64,000 bases of DNA from Chlorobiaceae bacterium. GTDB taxonomy: Bacteria > Bacteroidota > Chlorobiia > Chlorobiales > Chlorobiaceae. The first letter of the stretch is position 1; the number at the start of each line of letters is the position of its first letter. Below, piece by piece: positions 17,210 to 27,306 of the stretch. Both the position numbers and the translations under genes were made by a program. The notes under the pieces are model-generated. The model had not been told where the DNA came from, did not search any database, and saw nothing but the letters and a program-made list of their open reading frames with translations. The stretch is taken from assembly GCA_013334565.1 (NCBI GenBank), contig JAAXXI010000006.1:20229-84228 (forward strand), in the 5' to 3' direction.

Positions 17210-18343
17210 TCAGACCTGGATCAATGCGACGCTTTTCTTGAACCTCAGGTGCGCGATGCCAAAAAAAACAGTTCCGATAACAACCACTGCGGCAAATTGC
17301 GGCCAGACAACCTCGAATCCGGCGCCTCTGTAGAGAATTGCCTGAGAAAATTTCACGAAATGGGTGGTCGGGGCTGCAAGCATGACATCCTGCACCAGTT
17401 TCGGCATGCTCTCCCGTGGCGTCATGCCTCCCGAAAGAAGCTGCATCGGAATGATGACCAGGATGACAAGCAGGCCGAGCTGAGGCATGGAACGGGCTAT
17501 CGTACCGAGAAAAATGCCTATCGACGTCGTTGAAAAGAGATAAAGCAGCGCCCCGAAAAGGAAAAGAGGAATGGAACCGTGTATCGGCACTCCCAATATA
17601 CCCTTCACGACCAGGAACAGCGAGATCGCGGCACTGAAAAGGATGACAAGGCCGTTCGCCCATATTTTCGCAACCATGATCTCAAAAGGCGACAAGGGCA
17701 TGACCAGAAGATGCTCTACCGTGCCATGCTCCCTTTCCCTGATCAGGGCCGCACCGGTCAGGATGATCGACAGCAGGGTGATATCGGTCATGATCTCCAT
17801 GATTCCACCGAACCAGATGCCGTCGAGGTTGGGATTGAACAGGGCATGGATCACGAAATTGACCGGTGCAGCTGACGATATCGCCCCCCTGCCCACCTGG
17901 CTGTTGATTTCACCGGTGATGATCGACCTGATATACCCCGCCCCGATAAACGCCTGCGTCACCCTTGTTGCGTCGATGTCAACTCCGATCTCGGGTTGCT
18001 TTCCCGATAAGACATCGTGTTCGAACGACGGCGGTATATCGACCACGAACGTCGATTTCCCGTTGTTGAGCTCCCGGTCGACCTCCGACGCCGGAATAAT
18101 TTTTGGCCGGCTGAAAGATGGTTCGTAAAAAGCTTCGACGATCCTTCCGGATAACGGAGATGCGTCTTCATCGACAAAAGCTATCGGTGCGTTGTGCAGT
18201 TCAAGTGAGCTGGAGTTCGCTCCGGTATGGATGCCGACGGTGAACATGAACGCGATGATGACGAGCAGTGCCTTGTCATGCCAGAGGCTCTGCAGTTCCT
18301 TGATGCCGAGTTGCCAGATATTGTTCAGCTTCCTCATGGTCAT
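17210..18343 (-). CDS. ABC-2 type efflux permease (YbhR/YhhJ class)
   Basis: 377 residues. One N-terminal membrane helix, a ~130-residue extracytoplasmic domain (LHNAPIAFVDEDASPLSGRI...), then five helices with the ABC-2 motif LIREREHGTVEHLLVMPLSPFE near 200-220, the hallmark of this permease class. It overlaps the preceding ATPase-permease fusion by ATGA. In YbhFSR/RbbA-type exporters such a subunit works with an ATPase, a HlyD-like adaptor and an outer-membrane channel, all of which are encoded just upstream. Substrate unknown; drug-like or hydrophobic molecules are typical for the family. Confidence 0.85.
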   Translation of the reverse strand: MTMRKLNNIWQLGIKELQSLWHDKALLVIIAFMFTVGIHTGANSSSLELHNAPIAFVDEDASPLSGRIVEAFYEPSFSRPKIIPASEVDRELNNGKSTFVVDIPPSFEHDVLSGKQPEIGVDIDATRVTQAFIGAGYIRSIITGEINSQVGRGAISSAAPVNFVIHALFNPNLDGIWFGGIMEIMTDITLLSIILTGAALIREREHGTVEHLLVMPLSPFEIMVAKIWANGLVILFSAAISLFLVVKGILGVPIHGSIPLFLFGALLYLFSTTSIGIFLGTIARSMPQLGLLVILVIIPMQLLSGGMTPRESMPKLVQDVMLAAPTTHFVKFSQAILYRGAGFEVVWPQFAAVVVIGTVFFGIAHLRFKKSVALIQV

Positions 18344-21078
18344 TTTCCCTGTTTTTTCAGGAGAACCAGACTGAGCAGCAAAAGCACCGGAATGAAAAGC
18401 GCTATTGCGCCCAGATAGGGATAAAGCTCGACAAGGCCGAGCCCTTTGGAAAAAACCCCCCTTGTCACAAGCAGATAGTAGGTTTCCGGATAGCAGGTCC
18501 CGATAAGCTGCCCTGCGGCATCGAGCGACGAAACCGGCTGCAGGAGGCCGCAGAAACGGACTGACGGGACCAGCGCGGTAAAAGCCGTACAGGCAAGGGC
18601 GGCGATCTGTGTCGAGGTGAACGACGAGATCAGCTGCCCGAACGCGGTCGTTACCATGACATACAGCAGGGTCGCGAGGGTGAGTGTCAGGAAACTGCCC
18701 TTGACCGGAACATGAAAGAACGCCACGGAGAGCATGATGAGCGAGAAATAGCTCACCATGCCGATGACGATATATGGCACCTGTTTGCCCACCAGGAACT
18801 CCAGGCGCGTAACGGGAGTGACATAGAGGTTCGTGATTGAACCGAGCTCTTTTTCCCTCACGATGCCAAGGGCCATCAGGATCGACGGAATGAAGAGCAG
18901 CAGGAGCGGTATCACGGCGGGCACCATGATCGGAATACTCCTGAAATCCTGGTTGTAGCGGTAACGGAACACGATATCCGCAGGAGATAGTTTCGGACGT
19001 GGATAACCGTTCCTGACGGCAAGCTCTTCAAAATACCTGAGTGCGATGAGCGAGATGTACCCTTTCATGGTTTCCCCGTAAAACGGCATGGCGCCGTCGA
19101 TCCAGATCGCGATCTCGGGTTTCCTGCCGCCCTGAAGCTTCCTGCCGAATTCAGGGGCGATCTCGATGCCGATCTTGAGCTCTCCGCTTTTCATTCTCAT
19201 GAACAGATCTTCCGAAGACGTTGACGGGCGCCGCTGGAGAAAATAGTTCGACCCGTCCACAGCCTCGACAAACTCCCTGCTTGACGGGCTCTGGTCCATA
19301 TCGAACACGGCAAACGGCACATCCTTCACATCGAAAGTTATACCAAGCCCGAGTATCAGCATAAGCAGCATCGAACCGGCAAGCGCAAAGACAAGCCTGA
19401 CCGGATCGCGCATGATCTCGATGCTTTCACGCAGCACATACCCGTAACATCTCCTGAAACTGAACGCAGGGCCAGCGCTGCGTTCACGCTTTTCGACGGT
19501 AACGGCAGTACTTTCAATGCTCTCCGGAACCGGTGCCTGTTCCCGCGAGGCTTCTTCGAGGCACATGATAAATGCCTGTTCAAGGTTCGAAGCTTTCTTC
19601 GAAGCAACGATAGTTTTCGGGGCATCGCAGGCAAGCACCCTGCCGGAATGCATGAGCGAAATCCTGTCGCAGCGCTCGCCTTCGTTCATGAAATGCGTGG
19701 AAATGAAAATGGTCACCCCATGGTTCCGCGACAGGTCGACGAGTATCTCCCAGAAATGGTCCCTGGCGACAGGGTCCACACCGGAGGTGGGCTCGTCAAG
19801 GATAAGGATAGCCGGATCGTGAACGATGGCGACAGCCAGGGAAAGGCGTTGCCTTATACCCATCGGCAGGTCTTCGGCAAGATGGTTTCGTGATTCAACG
19901 AGGCCAAAGCGTTCGAGAAGCTCTTCGACACGGAGGGTTATCTTTGATTTGTCGATACCGAAAAGGTTCGCATGCAGCCTGAGGTTCTGTTCGACGGAGA
20001 GCTCGCTGTAGAGCGAAAAAAGCTGGGACATGTAACCGACCTTCATGCGGACCTCGTCGCTGCTGTGCTCGACAGGGCTGCCGAAGAGCGATGCTTCGCC
20101 TTCAGTAGGAGGAAGCAGGCCGGTAAGCATTTTCATCGTGGTGGTTTTTCCGCAGCCGTTCGAGCCGAGGAACCCGAATATTTCACCTTTTGAAATCCGG
20201 AAACTCACCCCGTCGACAGCGGTAAACCCGTCGAACTTTTTTGTCAGCCCGTCAGCCACAATGACCAGCTCCGACTCCCTGAAATCGCGGGAAACGATTT
20301 CGAGCCGTCTGTGACCGGAGGTCTTTTCACAGGGAAGCAGCGCAATGAAAGCATCTTCGAGAGAACCGCCACCGGTCCTCTTTTTCAGCTCCGCAGGGCT
20401 TCCGACAGCCAAGATACGGCCGTCGTCCATCGCTGCCAGCCAGTCGAACTGTTCGGCTTCGTCCATGTAAGCGGTAGCGATAAGCACACTGAGCCCGCTG
20501 TTCCGCTGCCTGATCCGGCCGATCAGCTCCCAGAACTGCCGACGGGAAAGCGGGTCGACGCCGGTTGTCGGTTCATCGAGTATCAGCAGGGCCGGATCGT
20601 GGATCAGCGAACAGCAGAGCCCGAGCTTCTGTTTCATGCCGCCGGACAGTTTTCCGGCCGGCCGGTCCCTGAACGGAAGCAGCCCGGTGCTTTCGAGCAC
20701 CTCGTTGATTCTCCGGTTTCTTTCGGATGCTTCCAGACCGAACAGCCGGCCGAAAAAATCGATATTTTCGAAGACCGAAAGGGTGAGGTAGAGGTTCTTG
20801 CCGAGCCCCTGGGGCATATAGGCAATGCCCGAAGAGACCTGCTTTCGGAAGCCTGCATCCCGCATATCCCCCCCCAGTACCGAAACCGATCCGTTGCGGA
20901 CTGCGACTGCCCCCGCAACGATGCCCAGCAGAGTCGATTTGCCTACCCCGTCCGGCCCGATGAACCCGGCCATGCACCCCGCAGGAATTTGAAGTTCTAC
21001 ATCCCTGAGCGCCTGGACCTTACCGTAGGAATGTGATAGCGAGGAAATCCGGGCAACGGGTGTAGCCGAAGCGTTCAT
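18340..21078 (-). CDS. Fused double ABC ATPase and ABC-2 permease (RbbA/YhiH type)
   Basis: 912 residues with three parts: ATPase 1 (Walker A GPDGVGKST, signature LSGGMKQK, Walker B LILDEPTTGVDP), ATPase 2 (GSNGCGKTT near 310, a signature variant LPMGIRQR, LILDEPTSGVDP), and from ~560 an ABC-2 permease with an extracytoplasmic loop and the REKELGSITNLYVTPVTR motif. ATPase 2 has MGIRQ in place of SGGQ, as in many such fusions. It overlaps both neighbours by ATGA, so expression is tightly coupled. It probably pairs with the separate permease to make a full exporter that connects to the HlyD and TolC proteins. Confidence 0.85.
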   Translation of the reverse strand: MNASATPVARISSLSHSYGKVQALRDVELQIPAGCMAGFIGPDGVGKSTLLGIVAGAVAVRNGSVSVLGGDMRDAGFRKQVSSGIAYMPQGLGKNLYLTLSVFENIDFFGRLFGLEASERNRRINEVLESTGLLPFRDRPAGKLSGGMKQKLGLCCSLIHDPALLILDEPTTGVDPLSRRQFWELIGRIRQRNSGLSVLIATAYMDEAEQFDWLAAMDDGRILAVGSPAELKKRTGGGSLEDAFIALLPCEKTSGHRRLEIVSRDFRESELVIVADGLTKKFDGFTAVDGVSFRISKGEIFGFLGSNGCGKTTTMKMLTGLLPPTEGEASLFGSPVEHSSDEVRMKVGYMSQLFSLYSELSVEQNLRLHANLFGIDKSKITLRVEELLERFGLVESRNHLAEDLPMGIRQRLSLAVAIVHDPAILILDEPTSGVDPVARDHFWEILVDLSRNHGVTIFISTHFMNEGERCDRISLMHSGRVLACDAPKTIVASKKASNLEQAFIMCLEEASREQAPVPESIESTAVTVEKRERSAGPAFSFRRCYGYVLRESIEIMRDPVRLVFALAGSMLLMLILGLGITFDVKDVPFAVFDMDQSPSSREFVEAVDGSNYFLQRRPSTSSEDLFMRMKSGELKIGIEIAPEFGRKLQGGRKPEIAIWIDGAMPFYGETMKGYISLIALRYFEELAVRNGYPRPKLSPADIVFRYRYNQDFRSIPIMVPAVIPLLLLFIPSILMALGIVREKELGSITNLYVTPVTRLEFLVGKQVPYIVIGMVSYFSLIMLSVAFFHVPVKGSFLTLTLATLLYVMVTTAFGQLISSFTSTQIAALACTAFTALVPSVRFCGLLQPVSSLDAAGQLIGTCYPETYYLLVTRGVFSKGLGLVELYPYLGAIALFIPVLLLLSLVLLKKQGK

Positions 21079-22106
21079 TGCTTCCTGTGCAGCTGGAGGT
21101 TATCAGGCCATACGGCTTTTGAAGAAATGCGAACGTATGCAACCCCGGTAAGCCCCGTTTTAACGCTGTTCAGGTTCGTCCTGAGCACTGCCGGATCTAT
21201 TTTCAGCTTGATCCTGTACATGAGTTTTTCCCTTTCTGTCCGTGTTTCGACCTCTTTCGGGGTGAACTGCGCCCGTGGAGAGATGAACGAGACCGTGGCC
21301 GGGATCACTTCCCCCGGGGCCGCATCGAGAACGATCCTCGCTTCTGAGCCGATAGTCAGGGCCCCGGCTTTCTCGCAGGGCAGGAAAATAGTCATGTACA
21401 CATCGGTGAGATCGAGCACGCTCAGGACCTTCCCTCCTGCGCCGATGACTTCGCCCGGTTCTGAAATACGGTAGAGCACCCTGCCTTCTACTGGTGATTT
21501 GAGCCTTGAATCCTCGATATTGTTTTTTACAATCTGCGATTTCGCCCGGATCACCTCTATCATCGATGAAGCTCCCGCAATCTGCGCTTTCGAAGCCTTC
21601 ACCGTCGCGGCATAAGCCGAACGTTTTGCGGTTGCCTGGTCGAATGCCTGCCGGGACACGACATCCTGCCGGTAGAGTGACTGGTAACGGACGAAATCCT
21701 TTTCGGCCAGCAGGCTTTCGCTCTCCTGCTGGGCGGAAACCGCACGGGCTTTCGCCAGGTCCGTTTCCGCGGCATGCACCTGCGCCTCGCTTTCCCGCAG
21801 CGTGGATCTGAGATCATCCATGTTCATGACCGCCAGCACCTGGCCCGGCTTTACCGGATCGCCTTCCTGAACAAAAACCGAATCGATCCGGCCGGCGATT
21901 TTTGTACTGACGGCATACTCCGTCGCTTCGATACGGCCGTTCCCCGACAGGATGCCTTCGGGCAGTTCAGGCTTTGCAAAGAAATGCCATAATACAAATC
22001 CGCCGGTAGCCAGTGCGATGATCAATCCCGAGAAGACGGCCACTTTTTTTGCCGATACAGATGATGGCATGATGGTTTTCAATTGGTTCGTTCGAACAGT
22101 GGTCAA
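21075..22106 (-). CDS. HlyD-family membrane fusion protein
   Basis: 343 residues if translation begins at the TTG at 22106, which has AAGGA 7 nt upstream and overlaps the stop of a small lipoprotein gene (TTGA); an ATG at 22070 would give 331. One membrane helix (FSGLIIALATGGFVLWHFF), a lipoyl half motif (RIDSVFVQEGDPVKPGQVLAVM), a long coiled-coil hairpin (~90-190), the second lipoyl half (SPVEGRVLYRISEPGEVIGAG) and a beta-barrel. This is the YhiI/YbhG architecture linking inner-membrane ABC-2 exporters to TolC-like channels. Confidence 0.85.
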   Translation of the reverse strand: MTTVRTNQLKTIMPSSVSAKKVAVFSGLIIALATGGFVLWHFFAKPELPEGILSGNGRIEATEYAVSTKIAGRIDSVFVQEGDPVKPGQVLAVMNMDDLRSTLRESEAQVHAAETDLAKARAVSAQQESESLLAEKDFVRYQSLYRQDVVSRQAFDQATAKRSAYAATVKASKAQIAGASSMIEVIRAKSQIVKNNIEDSRLKSPVEGRVLYRISEPGEVIGAGGKVLSVLDLTDVYMTIFLPCEKAGALTIGSEARIVLDAAPGEVIPATVSFISPRAQFTPKEVETRTEREKLMYRIKLKIDPAVLRTNLNSVKTGLTGVAYVRISSKAVWPDNLQLHRKQ

Positions 22107-22231
22107 TATTCAGTCCTTACCTTTCCCCTGCTTTTTGCCGGAGCGCGGAACAATCTGGCAAAACCGCACCCGGTCAGCAGTAAAAGTGTGGAGATCAGTC
22201 CGATCAGTAAAGGTTTCATATTCATGTTCAT
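22103..22231 (-). CDS. Small lipoprotein (42 residues)
   Basis: Short open frame starting with three closely spaced ATGs (22231, 22225, 22219). It encodes a hydrophobic segment KPLLIGLISTLLLLTGCGF with an LTGC lipobox (cysteine near residue 22), then a basic tail ending KVRTEY. It lies between uspA and hlyD on the same strand, and its stop overlaps the TTG start of the HlyD gene, which supports real translation. Similar tiny lipoproteins accompany some efflux operons; a role as an accessory or coupling peptide is inferred. Confidence 0.6.
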   Translation of the reverse strand: MNMNMKPLLIGLISTLLLLTGCGFARLFRAPAKSRGKVRTEY

Positions 22232-22340
22232 ATGCGCCTCCATCGCTTGTTTTGTATTTCCCCCCAGCCCTGTCATGTTTCATCCCTGTATGCACATCCG
22301 TGAAAAAAATACGGGAATCGCCCGCATCATACTGTCCGGC

Positions 22341-22844
22341 TTAAAACCAGTTGATGCCCTCGGTCCTTTCCCCTTCTTTCTCTCCACCGACACCAGCTTC
22401 TTCTGTTTTTGCCTCGTGAAGGGTCTTTATGAGCAAAACCGGACAATCGGCATACCGCACAACCGTTTCCGCAGTACTGCCCATGACCAGATAAGGAATA
22501 TCGGATTCGCCATGCGACCCTATCGATATCATATCGGCCTTGCGCTTTTTTGCGTATGCAACGATCACATCGGCAGGTGAACCATACCCGTCAAGCTCCT
22601 GAACATCGAGTTGATAAATGCAGTCATACTGGTTCAATATTTTTATATAACTCGAAAACATCTTGTACCGGTTTTTCACGGCATCGCTGCACTCCGGAGG
22701 GTTCCGGGTACAGACATGAAACAGTATCAAACCGGAATCCTTTGCATAATACTGGGCAAGTTGTTTCAGCGCCGCCTCGGAAGGCGCTGAAAAATCGACC
22801 GGGCAAAGAATGATTTTCCGCAGTTGTGATGATTTCTTTTCCAT
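22341..22844 (-). CDS. Universal stress protein, UspA family
   Basis: 167 residues from the ATG at 22844 (an in-frame start 23 codons upstream overlaps the end of the TolC gene and adds residues foreign to the family). Begins RKIILCPVDFSAPSEAAL, typical of UspA strand 1, and ends the core with the ATP-binding motif SIGSHGESDIPYLVMGSTAETVVRYADCPVLLI (G-x2-G-x9-G-[ST] pattern). An ~20-residue charged tail rich in Glu follows. It is embedded in the efflux operon between TolC and the small lipoprotein, which is unusual and suggests coupling of export to stress or energy state. Confidence 0.85.
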   Translation of the reverse strand: MEKKSSQLRKIILCPVDFSAPSEAALKQLAQYYAKDSGLILFHVCTRNPPECSDAVKNRYKMFSSYIKILNQYDCIYQLDVQELDGYGSPADVIVAYAKKRKADMISIGSHGESDIPYLVMGSTAETVVRYADCPVLLIKTLHEAKTEEAGVGGEKEGERTEGINWF

Positions 22845-22866
22845 AACACAGGGATTTATCGGTTGT

Positions 22867-24192
22867 TTATTGATCCAGCAGATCACCTGCTGCTCGTCTG
22901 AAGGCATAAACATTTACGACATAATCATATCGGGCCTTGAGACCTGCCAGTTCCGCCTCGGCAAGCTTCGCTTCGGCATCGAGCAGATCGAGCGTTGTCC
23001 CGATGCCGTTCTGGAAACGGATTCTCGCCTGACGGGCGGCAAGTTCCGCCTGGGAATACTGGAGAGCGGTTGTCCCGATCTTCACCTTGCTCGAACGAAG
23101 CGTGTTGAGGGACTGGCTGATCTCGGTCTTCACCATCTCCTCGGTATCGAGCTGCTCCTGTTCCGCTGCCCGCATCAGTGCTGCGGACTCCCTCGTCGCA
23201 GCCTGAGTTCTGAATCCGGTAAAAAGAGGTACCTGCAGTTCGACGCCCGCGGCAATGTTTCTGCGCATTTCGTTGATATCGGGCTGATACCCGTTGGCTG
23301 TGCCCCACGAGGCCATTCCATAGACTTTCGGCAGCCCTTCACTGGCAGCTGCTGATTTCCGGAACGATGCCGCACGTAAATTTTCCCTTGCAATCCTCAG
23401 TTCGGGACGGTCATGGACCGCATCATCCTCAGGTTTCAGGCTCTCCGCATCAAGACTCGGAGTATCGAACGATCCCTTCAGCTCGAAAGATACTCCGTCG
23501 TTCAACCCGCATAAACGCCGAATATTGAGACGCTGGTTCTCAAGTTCGGTCTGCAGGTCGATTTTACGGTTACGCGCCGCTTCAAGACGGACTTGTGTCG
23601 AAAGGATGTCGAAACGTGTCGCTATACCCGCCTGGTACAACTTTTCGATATTATCGAGGTTCCGCTGCAGAGCGACGATTTCCTTCTCCTGAACCCCTTC
23701 GGCATCCTGCAGGAAAAGCACGGCATAAAAAGCCCTTACCGTGGCATATGAGAGCTCCCTAAGCACAAGATCACGCTTGCCCTCCACCGCCGACCTGCCG
23801 GCAATGGCCATATCGACGCTCTTTCCTCTTCCTCCGAAATCGAAAAGCAGCATCTGGGCGGTAATTCTCGCATCATAGTTGTCGTGAGGCATGAATTGCA
23901 GAGTATTGCCGAACATGTTGATTTCCGAAACGGGATCGAGGTAGCGGTACCCGGCCTTTGCGGTAATCTGCGGGAAAAAGGCGCTTCGCGCTTCGGTTAC
24001 CCTTGCCTGGGCAGCTTTCACCTCTTCACCTGCCTGCTTCCCTTTCGGATTCATTCCCCTTGCCAATTGTATTGCATCGTCAAGAGTTATCACCGTTGAA
24101 TTTTCCGGCTTGTTTTCCGCTGAAAAAGCTGTTCCGGTTGAAAAAAAAACGGAGAGCAGAAGCGAAACGAGAAAAATGATACCTGATTTCAT
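22867..24192 (-). CDS. TolC-family outer-membrane efflux channel
   Basis: 441 residues. Signal peptide (IIFLVSLLLSVFFSTGTAFS/AEN) and two TolC-type repeats: the N-terminal one from ~35 (ITLDDAIQLARGMNPKGKQAGEEVKAA) and the C-terminal one from ~250, each with long amphipathic helices and a strand pair. Conserved GTTLDLLDAEAKLAEAELAGLKARYD near the C-terminus matches the family. It is the first gene of the six-gene leftward operon tolC-uspA-lipoprotein-hlyD-ABC fusion-permease and gives that exporter its outer-membrane exit. It is divergent from a sigma-54 activator gene, 192 nt apart. Confidence 0.9.
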   Translation of the reverse strand: MKSGIIFLVSLLLSVFFSTGTAFSAENKPENSTVITLDDAIQLARGMNPKGKQAGEEVKAAQARVTEARSAFFPQITAKAGYRYLDPVSEINMFGNTLQFMPHDNYDARITAQMLLFDFGGRGKSVDMAIAGRSAVEGKRDLVLRELSYATVRAFYAVLFLQDAEGVQEKEIVALQRNLDNIEKLYQAGIATRFDILSTQVRLEAARNRKIDLQTELENQRLNIRRLCGLNDGVSFELKGSFDTPSLDAESLKPEDDAVHDRPELRIARENLRAASFRKSAAASEGLPKVYGMASWGTANGYQPDINEMRRNIAAGVELQVPLFTGFRTQAATRESAALMRAAEQEQLDTEEMVKTEISQSLNTLRSSKVKIGTTALQYSQAELAARQARIRFQNGIGTTLDLLDAEAKLAEAELAGLKARYDYVVNVYAFRRAAGDLLDQ

Positions 24193-24384
24193 GGTTTGTC
24201 ATGATTATTGTCCCGAATATGATCGATCAATAACCATGCCATCATGCAGCGTCACCGAGGAAATATTTTATTGTATTGATTTATAATTTGTTAACGACTC
24301 GTCGCCACAAAATTGAATACATTATTTTTCTGATTATTCAGAAATATCTTTAATTACGACATCTGAAAACTCAGAAATCCGACC

Positions 24385-26496
24385 ATGAAAAGGAATGCCC
24401 CGTCAGAATCCCGCCAGCTGCTGAAATATATCAGTGATGCCATAGGAACGATCCGGGACCCGGGTGAACTGTTCAGGACGATCATCAACCGACTCCGCCT
24501 GATGTTCTATTTCGATTCCGGAGCGATCATCACCCTGAGCAGCGAAGGCCGGCATCTTGAAATTTTTTTCGATACGTCGAGGACCGTGCTTCCGGAATGG
24601 CTGCAGGAGCAGAAACAGCTGATCGCCGAAGCCCTGATCGAAAACCATCGGGAAGACCACGAGGTGAAGGCGCTCAGCATCGAGAACGACTCCTTCGGCG
24701 AGAATGAAAAAAGCCGGAAGGTCCTGCAGTCGTTTCATGAGCACGGCATACGCCAGATCATCCTCTCCCCCCTGCGGCCGGGTGGGAGGCTGATCGGATT
24801 CCTGACGCTCATATCGAGGCAACAGACGGAATGGGCCCAGGCCCAGAAAGACCTCCTTGCCGACATATCCCTTCCGATTGCCATGTCCGTCAGCAATGCC
24901 CTCGCTTATGAGGAATTGCGGCAGAAAGAGGCTGAAACGTCCATGCAGCTTACCATCAACAACCTCCTGCTGACCATAAAAGACCGGCACAGCATGCTGC
25001 TGGCTGTCTGCGAAGAGATAGCGAAACTTGTCTCATGCACGTTCATGGGGATCAGGGTTATCGGCCAGAACGGGAAGTTCCTTGTCGCCGATAATTATAT
25101 GCTTGATTCCGGAAAACGGTTCAGGCATTTCTCACCTGTCGAGTACCTCGACCCGGAACAGGAAAACGGAAGTATCGCACAGGAAGGCGTCGAGCTGATT
25201 TCAAAATCGGGAATCTTTTCCAACCGGGAGTTCATCGAACTCTCCAGGGAGTATAAAATCATCGAGCTGCTCAGAGAGAGGTACCGCATCTGTTCACTGA
25301 TCTCCCACCAGCTCTGGCAGAGCTACGGCAGCAAAGCCGGGCTCTTCATTGCAGCGACCGACCGGGCGTTCAGCAATGAGGACATGGAAACGATCAGGCT
25401 GATCGTTCCCCAGCTTTCGCTCTCGCTCCAGAATTACCTGGCTTTCGAAGAGATCGACTCGCTTCGCCGGAAGCTCGAGGGAGAAAAAACATACCTGATC
25501 GAAGAGATACGGTCGGCACACAACTTCGAAGAGATCATCGGCAACAGCGATGCGCTGGTGTCGGTACTGCAGAAAGTTCGGCTTGTCGCGCCGACCGACG
25601 CAACCGTGCTGATGCAGAGCGAGACCGGCACCGGCAAGGAACTTATCGCCAGGGCGATCCACAACCTTTCCCCCCGAAAAGAGAGCGTGCTCGTAAAAGT
25701 CAACTGTGCGGCACTTCCGGCAGCCCTCATCGAATCCGAACTGTTCGGGCATGAAAAAGGAAGTTTCACCGGGGCGATAGACCGCAGGATCGGAAAATTC
25801 GAACTTGCCGACGGAGGGACCATTTTTCTCGACGAAATCGGCGAACTGCCGATCGACCTTCAGGCAAAGCTGCTCAGGGTCCTGCAGGAACGGGAGCTTG
25901 AACGTATCGGCGGAAGAAAAACTATCCCGGTCAACGTACGGGTGATCGCTGCGACAAACAAAAAACTGGAAAAGGAAGTCGCAGAAGGGCGGTTCAGGGA
26001 GGACCTCTATTTCCGCCTCAATGTCTTCCCTCTCTTTCTGCCACCGCTCCGGGAGCGCCGAAGCGATATCCCCCCGCTTGCCATCCATTTCGCCATAAAG
26101 TATGCCCGTGAGTTCGGCCGACCGGTGCGATCTATCCGCGAGTCGGATATGAGGGACCTGTGCACCCGCGACTGGAAGGGAAATATCCGTGAGTTGGCAC
26201 ACTGTGTCGAGCAGGCGGTCATCATGTCCGAAGGCGAAATGCTTGATTTTTCTTCGATCGTCACCCCGAAAGCTTCGACAAAGAGGGCACTCGACCCTTC
26301 GGGAAAGCTCATGACTCTGCCGGAACTGGAAAAGGAACAGCGGGAAAAAGAACTTTCGATCATCCTTGCCGCACTTGACCGGGCTGCCGGACGGGTAAGC
26401 GGAAAAGGGGGGGCGGCTGAAATCCTCGACATCAACCCGAAAACCCTTTTTTCCCGTATCGACGCCCTTGGCATCAGAAAACGCTACACACCCTGA
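24385..26496 (+). CDS. Sigma-54-dependent transcriptional activator (GAF-GAF-AAA-HTH)
   Basis: 703 residues. Two GAF-like sensory domains (about 15-185 and 195-365), a coiled linker, an AAA+ domain with Walker A SETGTGKE (~411-418), sigma-54 contact loop GSFTGA (~459, Ala to Ser at the second position of GAFTGA), Walker [12 protein letters not shown] and arginine-finger region [13 protein letters not shown], then a Fis-type helix-turn-helix at the C-terminus ([21 protein letters not shown]). The organisation is that of FhlA/NifA-like enhancer-binding proteins. It is divergent from the efflux operon, yet no sigma-54 promoter is visible in the shared 192-nt gap, while one stands before nifH 6.5 kb away. 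The target is unknown. Confidence 0.85.
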   Translation: MKRNAPSESRQLLKYISDAIGTIRDPGELFRTIINRLRLMFYFDSGAIITLSSEGRHLEIFFDTSRTVLPEWLQEQKQLIAEALIENHREDHEVKALSIENDSFGENEKSRKVLQSFHEHGIRQIILSPLRPGGRLIGFLTLISRQQTEWAQAQKDLLADISLPIAMSVSNALAYEELRQKEAETSMQLTINNLLLTIKDRHSMLLAVCEEIAKLVSCTFMGIRVIGQNGKFLVADNYMLDSGKRFRHFSPVEYLDPEQENGSIAQEGVELISKSGIFSNREFIELSREYKIIELLRERYRICSLISHQLWQSYGSKAGLFIAATDRAFSNEDMETIRLIVPQLSLSLQNYLAFEEIDSLRRKLEGEKTYLIEEIRSAHNFEEIIGNSDALVSVLQKVRLVAPTDATVLMQSETGTGKELIARAIHNLSPRKESVLVKVNCAALPAALIESELFGHEKGSFTGAIDRRIGKFELADGGTIFLDEIGELPIDLQAKLLRVLQERELERIGGRKTIPVNVRVIAATNKKLEKEVAEGRFREDLYFRLNVFPLFLPPLRERRSDIPPLAIHFAIKYAREFGRPVRSIRESDMRDLCTRDWKGNIRELAHCVEQAVIMSEGEMLDFSSIVTPKASTKRALDPSGKLMTLPELEKEQREKELSIILAALDRAAGRVSGKGGAAEILDINPKTLFSRIDALGIRKRYTP

Positions 26497-26835
26497 ATCG
26501 ATCTTCATTGACCGGCATTGTTCAACAACCCAACCGTTATGAACTGATGGTGTTATCGGCAATACTGTTGCCTTCCGGTCCATAAAACCATGAAAAAATC
26601 ACACAATCAGCAAAACCCTTCACGTTACAGGTCATGCATGCCAAACCATCTTGAACAAGATATTGACTGAAGCCGGGAAAGATTTTTTAAATTCATTCTT
26701 CAGAAGCATCGCGAGAACATTCATCATCTCTTCCCTCTCCTGCTACAGACTGACGGCAGTCCCGTTTCTGGACAAAACCGTAAAGAAGCAGTCGGGCTTG
26801 ATGAGCAGCATTCAAACTGAAAACTGGAAACGATT

Positions 26836-27291
26836 ATGTTCAAGGAATTCAAGGAATTTGCCATGAAAGGCAACATGATCGACATGGCTGTCGGTATCAT
26901 TATCGGCGGTGCATTCGGAAATGTCGTGACCGCACTTGTTTCACAGATCATGATGCCTCCCCTCGGCCTTCTGATCGGCGGAATCGATTTTTCAAACCTC
27001 TATATTCTCCTCAGGGATGGAGCAAAAAACCCCGGTCCCTACTCATCGCTGGCCGATGCTCATGCAGCCGGCGCCGTAACGATCGGTTACGGTCTGTTCC
27101 TCAATTCACTGATCAGCTTCCTGATCATGGCTTTCGCCGTATTCCTGCTGGTCAAGGGCATCAATACGTTGCGAAGGGAAAAACAGGCACCACCGGCGTC
27201 GCCCGAGACAAAGGAATGCCCATACTGCTTCTCCAGTGTGCCGCTCAAGGCGACACGCTGCCCGGCATGCACATCGGAAATAGGGAAATAA
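26836..27291 (+). CDS. mscL: Large-conductance mechanosensitive channel with C-terminal zinc ribbon
   Basis: 151 residues. N-terminal [28 protein letters not shown] is the highly conserved MscL start and pore-lining first helix; the second helix is [21 protein letters not shown] (~94-114). The usual C-terminal helix bundle is replaced or followed by a short zinc ribbon with CPYC (~128) and CPAC (~142). The channel opens under membrane tension and releases solutes after osmotic downshock. The 339-nt gap upstream (26497-26835) shows no gene. Confidence 0.93.
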   Translation: MFKEFKEFAMKGNMIDMAVGIIIGGAFGNVVTALVSQIMMPPLGLLIGGIDFSNLYILLRDGAKNPGPYSSLADAHAAGAVTIGYGLFLNSLISFLIMAFAVFLLVKGINTLRREKQAPPASPETKECPYCFSSVPLKATRCPACTSEIGK

Positions 27292-27306
27292 CAATAAACA
27301 GCCTCC

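Noticed and set aside
24193..24384. Search for a sigma-54 promoter between tolC and the sigma-54 activator
   Set aside because: No TGGCAC-N5-TTGC pattern on either strand in this gap.
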